NCBI GenBank assembly: GCA_903864275.1
Contig: CAIPFE010000018.1
Coordinates: 1 to 45,766 of the forward strand
Direction of reading: 5' to 3'
DNA length: 45,766 nt
DNA from: an uncultured Mucilaginibacter sp.
GTDB lineage: Bacteria > Bacteroidota > Bacteroidia > Sphingobacteriales > Sphingobacteriaceae
The notes beneath the pieces were generated by a model. It had not been told where the DNA came from, did not search any database, and saw only the letters and a program-made list of their open reading frames with translations. Made by a program: the position numbers and the translations under genes. Positions 17,172 through 25,526 of the stretch are shown one piece after another (position 1 is the stretch's first letter; each line of letters opens with the position of its first letter).

Positions 17172-17537
17172 TCATTTTTCATCTACCCATCTTACCGCTT
17201 CGTCAAGTTGATCTAATGGGAAGCTTCTGAATTTTCCGGGGATAAAATATTTAAAAAGGTCGCTGTACCCAAGCATGCCTTTTTGATCAGTGACCAGAAC
17301 TACCTTTTTCCATTTAAAAAAATATTTTAGTCCGAGCTTTATATTACCGCACCACATGCCCGGTGCAAAGTTCTTTATTTTGGTTTCCAGCACCAATATA
17401 AAATTGATCTGTTTGCTTTTTTCGAGCAACTTATCAAATAACGGAATTAGTGTGTTTGTGTACTCTGTTTCGGTAACATCAGCAAAAGCGTGTACCCCGA
17501 CAACGTGAGGAGGCAAACTGTTGATGAGCTGAAGCAT
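17172..17537 (-). CDS. SpoIIAA-like (STAS-fold) protein
   Basis: A cytoplasmic protein of 121 residues. The sequence follows the SpoIIAA-like/DUF3478 pattern: VVGVHAFADVTETEYTNTLIPLFDKLLEK as strand plus helix, INFILVLETKI as the central strand, then LGLKYFFKWKKVVLVTDQKGM and a final SFPLDQLDEAVRWV. Proteins of this family are small lipid- or ligand-associated alpha/beta domains with no established reaction. ATG start. It is divergent from queG, with 148 bases between. Confidence 0.75.
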   Translation of the reverse strand: MLQLINSLPPHVVGVHAFADVTETEYTNTLIPLFDKLLEKSKQINFILVLETKIKNFAPGMWCGNIKLGLKYFFKWKKVVLVTDQKGMLGYSDLFKYFIPGKFRSFPLDQLDEAVRWVDEK

Positions 17538-17672
17538 ATTTTTATATATTTAATACATTATATTACAATAACTACACCACAATCTAAAAAACAACAACTA
17601 ATAGTAAAATAAATGTCCTATAGATTAAACATTCTGAAGAAATACAACGGTTTTTACAATTCAGTTTTGTAG

Positions 17673-17680
17673 TATATTTG
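17673..17680 (+). promoter_or_regulatory. -7 element (TATATTTG) for queG
   Basis: Matches TAnnTTTG only 5 bases ahead of the queG ATG. The transcript would begin at or very near the start codon, so queG mRNA may be leaderless. Confidence 0.55.
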
Positions 17681-17685
17681 CATTA

Positions 17686-18624
17686 ATGCTAAAAAACAGG
17701 TCTGTTTATAGTACACTAATTAAAAACGAAGCCAAAAAACTCGGCTTTATGTTTTGCGGTATCTCGAAAGCCGGATTTTTAGAAGAAGAGGCCCCCCGGC
17801 TTGAAGAATGGTTAAAAAAAGGGATGCATGGCGAAATGCAGTACATGGAAAACCATTTCGACAAACGTCTTGATCCACGCCTGCTGGTGGATGGCGCCAA
17901 ATCAGTGATATCCCTGGGGCTTAATTATTTTACGGATAAGGAACAAACCGATCCTTTGAGCCCCAAAATTTCAAAATATGCCTACGGCACCGATTATCAC
18001 CTCGTGATAAAAGATAAGCTAAAACTGCTTTTACAGGCAATTAACGAAAAGGTAGGTGAAGTAAACGGCAGGGCCTTTGTTGATTCGGCGCCGGTTTTGG
18101 ATAAGACCTGGGCAAAAAAAGCCGGCCTCGGCTGGATCGGTAAAAATACCAACCTGATCAGTAAAAAAGTTGGCTCCTTCTTTTTCCTGGCAGAGTTGAT
18201 CGTCGACCTTGAGTTGGCGTATGATATTGAACCCACAGCCGATCATTGCGGAACCTGCACCAATTGTATTGACGCCTGCCCAACCGAAGCCATTGTTGGC
18301 CCTTATGTAGTTGATGGCAGCAGGTGTATCTCCTATTTAACCATCGAGCTAAAAAATGAGATCCCGGAGGAGTTTAAGGGCAAAATGGATAACTGGATGT
18401 TTGGCTGCGATGTTTGCCAGGATGTTTGCCCCTGGAACAAATTTTCGGTTCTGCACAGCGAACCGGCCTTTAAACCACATCCCGGGCTGCTTGATTTAAA
18501 AAGAAAGGATTGGGAAGATATTACAGAAGACATTTTTCAAAAAGTATTTAAGAATTCGGCGGTAAAAAGGCCGAAATTTAAAGGCTTGAAAAGAAATATC
18601 GATTTTCTAAAGGAAAGCAATTGA
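17686..18624 (+). CDS. queG: Epoxyqueuosine reductase QueG
   Basis: 312 residues, the short form without the HEAT-repeat extension. It has a cobalamin-binding N-terminal region, catalytic D133 in [25 protein letters not shown], and two [4Fe-4S] motifs: [12 protein letters not shown] (about 186-197) and [11 protein letters not shown] (about 243-253). It performs the last step of queuosine synthesis, reducing epoxyqueuosine to queuosine in tRNA. The ATG at 17686 gives the normal N-terminus and sits just after a -7 box. It is convergent with the exonuclease gene. Confidence 0.95.
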   Translation: MLKNRSVYSTLIKNEAKKLGFMFCGISKAGFLEEEAPRLEEWLKKGMHGEMQYMENHFDKRLDPRLLVDGAKSVISLGLNYFTDKEQTDPLSPKISKYAYGTDYHLVIKDKLKLLLQAINEKVGEVNGRAFVDSAPVLDKTWAKKAGLGWIGKNTNLISKKVGSFFFLAELIVDLELAYDIEPTADHCGTCTNCIDACPTEAIVGPYVVDGSRCISYLTIELKNEIPEEFKGKMDNWMFGCDVCQDVCPWNKFSVLHSEPAFKPHPGLLDLKRKDWEDITEDIFQKVFKNSAVKRPKFKGLKRNIDFLKESN

Positions 18625-18752
18625 AGTCGGACTTCGGATTTCGGAATTAAAAGAATTCTATCCAATATCGCTGCCTAAATTTCTTGAATTACCAATTAAA
18701 AGAAATCCGAAATCGAAAACGGCGAAGCCCTCAACGAAGTTATTCCGAAATC
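18625..18752. repeat. Inverted runs of the unit TTCGGATTTCGG between convergent genes
   Basis: The left run near 18626-18650 (CGGACTTCGGATTTCGGAAT) is answered by complementary runs near 18700-18750 (AAATCCGAAATCG, TTATTCCGAAATC). The position between queG and the exonuclease gene suggests a shared bidirectional transcription stop. Confidence 0.65.
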
Positions 18753-19796
18753 TCAAAGGCCTTTTTTAAACTTATCTGCCAGTAATTTCAGCATGTCTTC
18801 GTTTACCGGCAGAGCAGGCCCATCATCCTTCTTTTTAAAGGGTTTATGCTCCGGCCTTCCCTGGTAGTTATTTTTGGGGATATCAGGCCGGACAAACTCT
18901 TTTTTGACAGGGCTGTCGGCCGGTTTTACCTCGGCAACCGGTGTCTCCTGCGGTTTTGGCTGTATTGGTTTTGGCTGTCGTTCTGCCGCCTTTTTAGCGT
19001 TCCACCGCGCATATATTTCTTCCAGCTTACGTTTGGTGTAAAGCGGAAAATCGCCCTGCATCATCCACGAATAGTAACTTGGTTCACTCCTTAGCACATC
19101 CTCAACAGCCTTACCTTTGTGCTTTCCAAAATTAAACGTCTCCTGGCCATGCTCGTTGAAAACCATCCGCCCTGCAAAATCAACAGGCCTGCTCAGGTTG
19201 GTAAATTTGTGTAAAGCTTCAATATCGTTTATTACGGGAAACGAGCGGTTCCCCTTTTTATCTTCCCATTCTGTTTTTTCATACTTCGCAACCTGCGCCA
19301 GTAAAACCTCCATCGTGGCACGTGTGTCGGCCTCGGCCGAGTGGGCGTTCACTATTTGCTTATCACAATAAAACTGGTAAGCAGCCTTTAATGTACGCTG
19401 CTCCATCTGGTGAAATATATTTTGAACATCCACAAAATGGCGGTTATCCAGGTCGAATAAAACATCGGCCCGCAAAAATTCCTCCATCAGCATCGGGATG
19501 TCAAATTTATTGGAATTATAGCCGGCAAGGTCGCTTGCGTCAATAAATACTGCAATTTCTGTTGCAAGGTCTTTAAAAAATAATTCGTCCTTTACATCTT
19601 CATCATAAATACCATGCACCAGCGACGATTCCAGGGGTATAGGCATACCCGGGTTTATCCGCCATGTTTTTACATCCTCGCTCCCATCGGGATGAAGTTT
19701 GATAACAGATATTTCAACAATACGGTCGGTACCTAAGTTAGTTCCGGTAGTTTCAAGGTCGAAAAAAGCAAGCGGCCGTTTTAAATTTAATTTCAT
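18753..19796 (-). CDS. DEDDh 3'-5' exonuclease with C-terminal DUF3820-like region
   Basis: 347 residues. The exonuclease domain (about 8-175) shows all DEDDh residues: D13 and E15 in FFDLETTG, D99 in NSNKFDIP, and H152 and D157 in NAHSAEADTRAT. It resembles the DNA polymerase III epsilon/exonuclease X group. A second domain around FNFGKHKGKAVEDVLRSEPSYYSWMM (about 215-245) is the small DUF3820-like module often joined to these nucleases. A Pro/Lys-rich linker and a short conserved C-terminal helix (EDMLKLLADKFKKGL) follow. It probably acts in repair or end trimming rather than as the replicative proofreader. Confidence 0.88.
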   Translation of the reverse strand: MKLNLKRPLAFFDLETTGTNLGTDRIVEISVIKLHPDGSEDVKTWRINPGMPIPLESSLVHGIYDEDVKDELFFKDLATEIAVFIDASDLAGYNSNKFDIPMLMEEFLRADVLFDLDNRHFVDVQNIFHQMEQRTLKAAYQFYCDKQIVNAHSAEADTRATMEVLLAQVAKYEKTEWEDKKGNRSFPVINDIEALHKFTNLSRPVDFAGRMVFNEHGQETFNFGKHKGKAVEDVLRSEPSYYSWMMQGDFPLYTKRKLEEIYARWNAKKAAERQPKPIQPKPQETPVAEVKPADSPVKKEFVRPDIPKNNYQGRPEHKPFKKKDDGPALPVNEDMLKLLADKFKKGL

Positions 19797-19907
19797 CTGT
19801 TTTATCTATTGTTTAATTTGCTTCACATCGCATTAAACTTTAAGCATGTGCAGTGGCCGCAAAAGTCTTAAAAAGAATTTATACTATAAATAGTTAACCA
19901 ATTTAAA

Positions 19908-19915
19908 TATATTTG
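19908..19915 (+). promoter_or_regulatory. -7 element (TATATTTG) for the DUF3857 operon
   Basis: Matches TAnnTTTG. An in-frame ATG-like start at 19913 would overlap it, which supports translation from 19961. Confidence 0.55.
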
Positions 19916-19960
19916 GTCAACATGTTAAATTTAATCCTGCCTTATAGCAATTTAAATATA

Positions 19961-21964
19961 ATGAAAAAAACATTCTTCATTCTTCTCATTTTGTGCGGCC
20001 TTGGGAAATTTGCGTCAGCACAGGATTTTCCTTTCGGAACAGTTTCGGAAGATGAAATGAATATAAAAAAATACGGCAACGACACCTCGGCGCATGCGGT
20101 GGTTTTGCGTGAATTTGGCGACGCCAGGATAGGGCTTGTTACTGGTGAAAACATCAGGCTAATATTTGAGTACCACGTTAAGATAAAGATTATCGACAAC
20201 AAAGGTTTTGATAACGGCACCGTTGAACTACAGGCTTATAACTATAACGAGGACGCTGACTCATACGAGCAAATAGAGGAGATCACCGGGGTGACCTATT
20301 ATAAAGACGATAATGGCGCAACTCAAAAAATCGAGTTGGACAACAGTAAAATATACCCGGTAAAAGAAGGTAAAAACCTGGTGTTCTACAAATTCACTAT
20401 GCCAGGTATACGCAGCGGTTGCGTAATTGAATATAAATACCGGAAAATATCGCCGTATTTTAATAATTTTCAGACATGGTACTTTCAAAGCGATATTCCA
20501 AAAGTTTATTCGGAATACCAGGCCCATATTCCAGCATACTTCCGTTACAATATTTCAAAAAAAGGAAGCCTTAAACTCAGTAAAAATACGGCTACCGTTG
20601 AACAAAAATGTTTAATGATAGCCAGCGGAGGCGGCACATCAGACCAGGGCGCAGATTGCTCACTCTTCAATTACGCAATGAACGATATTCCGGCCCTGGT
20701 AAATGAAGATTACATGACAGCACCCAAGAATTTTTTAGCAGCTATAAATTTCGAACTTACCGATTATACTAACCCTTATAGTGATGCCACCATAAAGGAG
20801 GCCAGGCAATGGAAGGATGTGGATTATACGATTAAAAACGATATTGGGTTTGGCGACCAGCTAAAAAAGAAATCGCTTTTTAAAGACCGCCTGGTACCTG
20901 TTCTGGCCGGAAAAACCGATGAACTTAGTAAAGCTAAAGCTGTTTACACCTATATACAGCAATTGTTTAAATGGGATAAGGCTTCTGGTAAATACACGGA
21001 GTATGGCATCAGCAAATCACTTGATAAGCATACCGGAAACGATGCCGATATAAATCTTTCGCTGGTTAATGCGCTTAATGCAGCGGGCTTAACCGCCAGT
21101 GCCGTTATGCTGTCGACACGTGAGCATGGAACAATAAATTCGCTCTATCCGGCGCTCAATGATTTTAATTACGTGGTGGCCCGGCTTGACATAGGGAACC
21201 AAAATTACCTGCTTGATGCCACCGACCCCCTGCTTTCTTTCGGTCTGCTGCCTTTCAGATGTTTAAATGACAAGGGCAGAGTTTTTAGCCCGGATAAACC
21301 TTCGTACTTTATGGACATCAACCCTCCTCAAAAAGAAAAAAGTACGCAAACACTCGATTTTACTTTGCAGGAAGATGGCAAGATAACCGGTACGCTGGTT
21401 AATTACGCAACCGGTTATGATGCCTATAAAAAAAGAACGGAAATAAAAAAATTTAACAGCACCGATGAGTATGTAGAGGACCTTAACGGCAAATCTCCAA
21501 GGGTAAAGGTCCTGAAATCCGATATCAGTAATATTGATAGCCTGGAACAGCCTTTGATAGAAAAGTATGAACTTGAGATGAATGCCACAGACAAAATGAA
21601 TGTGGGCGACCTGACATTTAATCCTTTTTTTTGGAACAGAATCAAGGATAATCCATTCAAACTGGCCGAACGGTCGTACCCTGTCGATCTCGGTATGCCA
21701 AGTGATGAAAGGCTAACACTGACGATGCACCTGCCGGCTAACTATACAGTTGAAAAGCCCCCTCAAATTGTGGCCATCGGCATGCCTGACAATGGTGGCA
21801 AGTTTATCATAAGCTACGAACAGGGTGAGCATTCGTTTTCGTTTTCGTATACTTTCCAATTAAATAAACCGGTTTACGATCAAGGGGAATATCCTTACCT
21901 GAAAGAACTTTATAATAAGATTATCCAATCGGAAAAGGCGGAAATAGTGTTTAAGAAAAAATGA
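19961..21964 (+). CDS. Secreted DUF3857/transglutaminase-fold protein lacking catalytic residues
   Basis: 667 residues with a signal peptide (1-20, ending ASAQ). The N-terminal DUF3857 beta domain (about 45-230) is followed by a transglutaminase-like core (about 315-440) and a C-terminal beta domain. In the core, the place of the catalytic Cys holds A362 (GNDADINLSLVNAL), and the His position holds Y404 (DFNYVVARL), while the Asp-containing LLDAT strand is kept. This suggests a binding rather than catalytic role. It overlaps the next paralogue by 4 bases (ATGA), so the pair is translationally coupled. Its own promoter lies at 19908. Confidence 0.85.
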   Translation: MKKTFFILLILCGLGKFASAQDFPFGTVSEDEMNIKKYGNDTSAHAVVLREFGDARIGLVTGENIRLIFEYHVKIKIIDNKGFDNGTVELQAYNYNEDADSYEQIEEITGVTYYKDDNGATQKIELDNSKIYPVKEGKNLVFYKFTMPGIRSGCVIEYKYRKISPYFNNFQTWYFQSDIPKVYSEYQAHIPAYFRYNISKKGSLKLSKNTATVEQKCLMIASGGGTSDQGADCSLFNYAMNDIPALVNEDYMTAPKNFLAAINFELTDYTNPYSDATIKEARQWKDVDYTIKNDIGFGDQLKKKSLFKDRLVPVLAGKTDELSKAKAVYTYIQQLFKWDKASGKYTEYGISKSLDKHTGNDADINLSLVNALNAAGLTASAVMLSTREHGTINSLYPALNDFNYVVARLDIGNQNYLLDATDPLLSFGLLPFRCLNDKGRVFSPDKPSYFMDINPPQKEKSTQTLDFTLQEDGKITGTLVNYATGYDAYKKRTEIKKFNSTDEYVEDLNGKSPRVKVLKSDISNIDSLEQPLIEKYELEMNATDKMNVGDLTFNPFFWNRIKDNPFKLAERSYPVDLGMPSDERLTLTMHLPANYTVEKPPQIVAIGMPDNGGKFIISYEQGEHSFSFSYTFQLNKPVYDQGEYPYLKELYNKIIQSEKAEIVFKKK

Positions 21965-23874
21965 TGAGATCTATTATAATAATTTTTTGCCTGCTTGCGG
22001 CTTGTCTACTAGCAAACGCGCAGCAAAACTATGATGCAACCCTAATCCCAAAAGAGCTATTGCATTATGCCAGCGCCGTTATAAGGGATAAACAAGAAAG
22101 TGTAGAGGTACAGGCCCTTGATAACACAATTTATCACATTAAAGAAGCCGTTACGATATTGAATAAAAATGGTGATGGCCTGGCGCACATTGTCATTGCA
22201 CATGATAAAAGTACCGTGATAAAATATGTTAAGGGCGCGATATACAATGAGTTTGGCAAACAAACCGGCAAGTTTAACGAGGGTAATTTTGATGATTATA
22301 GCGCCTGGGACGGTTTTTCGCTATTTACAGACACCAGGGTAAAATATTATTATCCGTCGGTGACCCAATACCCTTATACCGTTGTTTTTGAATATGAACT
22401 GCGCTTAAAACAAACGCTTGATTTCCCGCAATGGGAGCCAGTAACTAATTTTGGTGTAGCCGTTGAAAAAAGTATATATACTTTTAGCTGCAATAAGGAC
22501 TTTAACATCAGGTATAAAGAAAATAATTTTACCGGAGTGTTTGGCATGGATAAAAATTCTTCCGGCCTGAAAACTTATACCTGGAGGACTGAGAATTTAA
22601 AGGCCGTTAAAGATGAGCCCCTTAGTCCATATTATAAAAACTATTTACCCGCTGTGGAAATTGCCTCTGAAAAATTTTCATACTACGGCATTAACGGTTC
22701 ATACACTAATTGGAAAGAGCTGGGCAAATGGAACTATGATAACCTGCTGGCCAACCGGAGGGGCTTGCCCGCCGAAACTATTGAGCACATTAAAGAGCTT
22801 ACAAAAGACATTCCCGACCCGAAATTAAAAACTAAAAAGATATACGAGTATATGCAGGCTAAAACCCATTATATCAGTGTACAGGTAGGGATAGGCGGGT
22901 ATCAACCATTTTTGGCCTCGGATGTTGACAAGCAGAATTATGGCGATTGCAAAGCTTTGGTCAACTACACCCAGGCATTGTTAAAAGCAGTTAATATTGA
23001 TTCTTATTATTGTGTTGTCCAGGCTGGAAGGCAGTACAAAGTTAGTTTGCAGCCGGACTTTGCAAGCATGCAACAAGGCGACCATGTTATTTTATGCATC
23101 CCCTTTAAAAACGATACCACCTGGGCCGATTGTACCAGCGAAACCATCCCTTTCGGTTATTTAGGCGCTTTTACGGATGACCGGACCGTGCTGGCCGTTA
23201 CCCCCGAAGGCGGCAAGCTGATGCAAACGCCGAAATACACCGCCAAAGCTAATTTAAAAAGCCGCAAAGCCAATTTCTTTATTAATGAAGCCGGTGAACT
23301 ATCGGGCAGCATGGTAACGACGTTTAAGGGAGCTTCCTATGAATATCGCGACGAACTGATCAATGAACCGAGGAACCAGCAGGCTAAAATGCTGCAAAGA
23401 ATTTACCCTGTTAATAACCTTGACGTTGAAGGCTTTGATTTAAAACAGGATAAAAGCTTTGACCCGGTTACTACAGAAAATTTAAAGCTCCACGCAAGGG
23501 ATTACGCCTCGCTGGCTGATGGCAAATATTACTTTATGCTAAACCCGGTTAACCGTATGGACGAACCGCCCCGGCAGGTGCGCAACCGCTTAAATAGTGT
23601 TTATATAAACCGCGGGTACACCGATCTGGATGAAGTTACTTATACAATCCCAACAGGTTATCATTTAGAGAAGGTGCCTTTGAATGTTTCAATAGATAAA
23701 CCCTTCGGCAAATTTAAAGCGACGATGGAACTGAAAGGAAATCAGTTGATATACGAACGAAAACTTGAGCTGATTGACGGAACTTATGGTCGCGATACGT
23801 ACCAGGATCTGGTTGATTTTTACCAGGAGATCGTTGATGCTGATGATTATACCGTAGCTTTGATTAAAACCTAA
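21961..23874 (+). CDS. Secreted DUF3857/transglutaminase-like protein with intact catalytic triad
   Basis: 637 residues with a signal peptide (1-20, ending ANAQ). The domain order is the same as in the upstream paralogue: DUF3857 (about 45-215), transglutaminase core (about 285-410), C-terminal beta domain. Here the triad is present: C330 in YGDCKALVNY, H375 in GDHVILCIPF, D390 in WADCTSE. Such proteins are thought to act in the periplasm or at the surface, but substrates are unknown. It starts within the stop of the previous gene. A catalytic/non-catalytic heterocomplex is a reasonable inference. Confidence 0.85.
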   Translation: MMRSIIIIFCLLAACLLANAQQNYDATLIPKELLHYASAVIRDKQESVEVQALDNTIYHIKEAVTILNKNGDGLAHIVIAHDKSTVIKYVKGAIYNEFGKQTGKFNEGNFDDYSAWDGFSLFTDTRVKYYYPSVTQYPYTVVFEYELRLKQTLDFPQWEPVTNFGVAVEKSIYTFSCNKDFNIRYKENNFTGVFGMDKNSSGLKTYTWRTENLKAVKDEPLSPYYKNYLPAVEIASEKFSYYGINGSYTNWKELGKWNYDNLLANRRGLPAETIEHIKELTKDIPDPKLKTKKIYEYMQAKTHYISVQVGIGGYQPFLASDVDKQNYGDCKALVNYTQALLKAVNIDSYYCVVQAGRQYKVSLQPDFASMQQGDHVILCIPFKNDTTWADCTSETIPFGYLGAFTDDRTVLAVTPEGGKLMQTPKYTAKANLKSRKANFFINEAGELSGSMVTTFKGASYEYRDELINEPRNQQAKMLQRIYPVNNLDVEGFDLKQDKSFDPVTTENLKLHARDYASLADGKYYFMLNPVNRMDEPPRQVRNRLNSVYINRGYTDLDEVTYTIPTGYHLEKVPLNVSIDKPFGKFKATMELKGNQLIYERKLELIDGTYGRDTYQDLVDFYQEIVDADDYTVALIKT

Positions 23875-23902
23875 GCGTAATCGCTCTTGTATCGAGCTAA
23901 AG

Positions 23903-24025
23903 TCAGCTGAAAATTATGATACCGAGGATAATGCCGATGACCATAATTGCATATAATAAAAGCTCGCTACCAGCAAATTTTTTATATTTAGTCCAGAAAC
24001 TATATTTTTCTTCTTCTTCGGCCAT
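23903..24025 (-). CDS. Small single-helix membrane protein (40 aa)
   Basis: ATG at 24023-24025 to TGA at 23903-23905. The sequence begins MAEEEEKYSFWTKYKKFAGS and continues with one hydrophobic helix of about 19 residues (LLLYAIMVIGIILGIIIFS) that reaches the C-terminus. An acidic then basic cytoplasmic N-terminus with a tail-anchor-like helix is typical of real small membrane proteins. It lies divergent to the TMEM175-like channel gene (36 bases between) and convergent to the DUF3857 pair. Function unknown. Confidence 0.6.
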   Translation of the reverse strand: MAEEEEKYSFWTKYKKFAGSELLLYAIMVIGIILGIIIFS

Positions 24026-24061
24026 AGTGGTGCAAAGTTATTGAAATAAACGGTCGCTTAT

Positions 24062-24811
24062 ATGAATATTAATGACGAAAATGAAATAAAAAAAGAGTTC
24101 CAGCTGGAGCGGATCATATTTTTCAGCGACGCAGTGTTTGCCATCATCATCACTATTATGGTACTGGATGTGAAGTTGCCGGATGTAGTGAAACCTTCAA
24201 CCGAGGCTGAAGCAAAATCCGCTTTTTTCCAGGTACTGCCCAAACTCACAGCGTTTATCGTCACCTTTTTTATGGTCGGGCGGTTTTGGATGAGGCATTT
24301 GCGGATATTCAGTTATTTGAAAGACTATAATGCGCCACTTATATTTATCAACCTGTTATTTTTATTGAGTGTTTCGCTGTACCCTTTTGCCTTGTCGTTC
24401 ATTTTTAACGGCGGAAGAATAATGCAATACACCTGGGTAGTTTATACCTACATCAGTATAATTAATTTTACAACTTTTACAGAAACGCTGCTGACCGGCT
24501 ACCTGATCAGGAACAAAGAATTATTGTGTGTAAGAGACCCTGAGATTGAAAACGTTTTGAGATGGAAAATTGTCCGGATCAACTATTTTGCCGTGCCGGC
24601 TATTTTCGCGCTGCTATATTGTACAGTAGAGTTTAATTTTGATAGCCGAGTATTTTTCGGTTTGTTAATCGCTTATTCAGTTTTGTTGAGGGTCTTGACT
24701 TTCGTGTACTATCGCCATCATAAAAGAGATAGAATTACCTTAGCATCCCTTTTCAGGAGAGTAAAAATTGCGGAGCACCAGCCAAAACCAAAGGGGATCA
24801 CAAGCAAATAA
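24062..24811 (+). CDS. TMEM175-like potassium channel (DUF1211)
   Basis: A 249-residue membrane protein with six predicted helices. Helix 1 carries the family signature RIIFFSDAVFAIIITIMVLDVKLP, with F21-S22-D23 forming the FSD motif and the Ile constriction residues visible. Bacterial TMEM175 proteins form tetrameric potassium-permeable channels in the inner membrane. The C-terminal part after about 215 is a basic cytoplasmic tail. It is convergent with the NlpC/P60 gene, 5 bases apart, with no hairpin in between. Confidence 0.85.
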   Translation: MNINDENEIKKEFQLERIIFFSDAVFAIIITIMVLDVKLPDVVKPSTEAEAKSAFFQVLPKLTAFIVTFFMVGRFWMRHLRIFSYLKDYNAPLIFINLLFLLSVSLYPFALSFIFNGGRIMQYTWVVYTYISIINFTTFTETLLTGYLIRNKELLCVRDPEIENVLRWKIVRINYFAVPAIFALLYCTVEFNFDSRVFFGLLIAYSVLLRVLTFVYYRHHKRDRITLASLFRRVKIAEHQPKPKGITSK

Positions 24812-24816
24812 CTACC

Positions 24817-25383
24817 TCATTTACCAGGCTGCGTATTGGTGCTGTCGTCTATAATTGAACCACATCGCGAAAAGTATTTATAAGTATATGGGTCGTGCAG
24901 TTTGGTGATGGTTACCCCTTTTGTTGAACTGGCATGAACATAATACCCGTTTTGCAGGTAGACGCCCACATGGCTGAATTTTTTTCCGTCGTAATCAAAA
25001 AACACCAGGTCTCCTTCTGCCAGTTCCTCCTCGTATTTGCGTTTGATTACGTTTATCTGCTGGCTGGTTGAGCGCGGGATATTGATACCAAAAACCTGCT
25101 GCTCCAACAGTTGCGCGAGCCCGGAGCAATCCACCCCGTCTCTATCCTCGCCGCCGAACTTATATGGTGTTCCCATCCAGATGTCAATAAAAGCATATAA
25201 ACGCCCGTTTTGGATATCGCTTTTATCAACACCTAATAGATCCGAATATTTTTCAGCAATGCTTGCCTGCGGTTTTACTACTTCACCCGGTTCACCTCTA
25301 AGCACCGCTTTTTTGGCATGACAGGATGATAAAACAATGGTAAAAGCAAATAAAATGCAATACAGGTAAGGTATTTTTTTCAT
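24817..25383 (-). CDS. NlpC/P60 (C40) peptidoglycan hydrolase lipoprotein
   Basis: 188 residues with a lipoprotein signal peptide: the lipobox is VLSSC and the lipidated residue is C21. The C40 domain (about 60-170) has catalytic C86 in GVDCSGLAQ, H138 in FSHVGVYL, and H150 in YYVHAS. These enzymes cut the D-Glu to diamino-acid bond of the peptidoglycan stem peptide. The protein is likely periplasmic and anchored to a membrane. It begins downstream of the mutS repeat spacer and is on the same strand as mutS, 143 bases away. Confidence 0.92.
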   Translation of the reverse strand: MKKIPYLYCILFAFTIVLSSCHAKKAVLRGEPGEVVKPQASIAEKYSDLLGVDKSDIQNGRLYAFIDIWMGTPYKFGGEDRDGVDCSGLAQLLEQQVFGINIPRSTSQQINVIKRKYEEELAEGDLVFFDYDGKKFSHVGVYLQNGYYVHASSTKGVTITKLHDPYTYKYFSRCGSIIDDSTNTQPGK

Positions 25384-25479
25384 TACCCAAAAATACGTTC
25401 GAAAGCGCGTTAGGGTTACAGGGATGTTGTTAACATATTAACATTGTGGAGAGCCCGGGAAGTTAAAAAGCATCATCAA

Positions 25480-25526
25480 CGACTAAATCCAAAATCGTAA
25501 CTCGCAAATTTAAAATCGTAAATCCT
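25480..25526. repeat. AAATCGTAA-type repeat downstream of mutS
   Basis: Units CTAAATCCAAAATCGTAACTCGC and AAATTTAAAATCGTAAATCC follow the mutS 3' end. They are the same unit as the right arm of the 11112-11213 repeat, but here only one orientation is evident. Confidence 0.55.
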
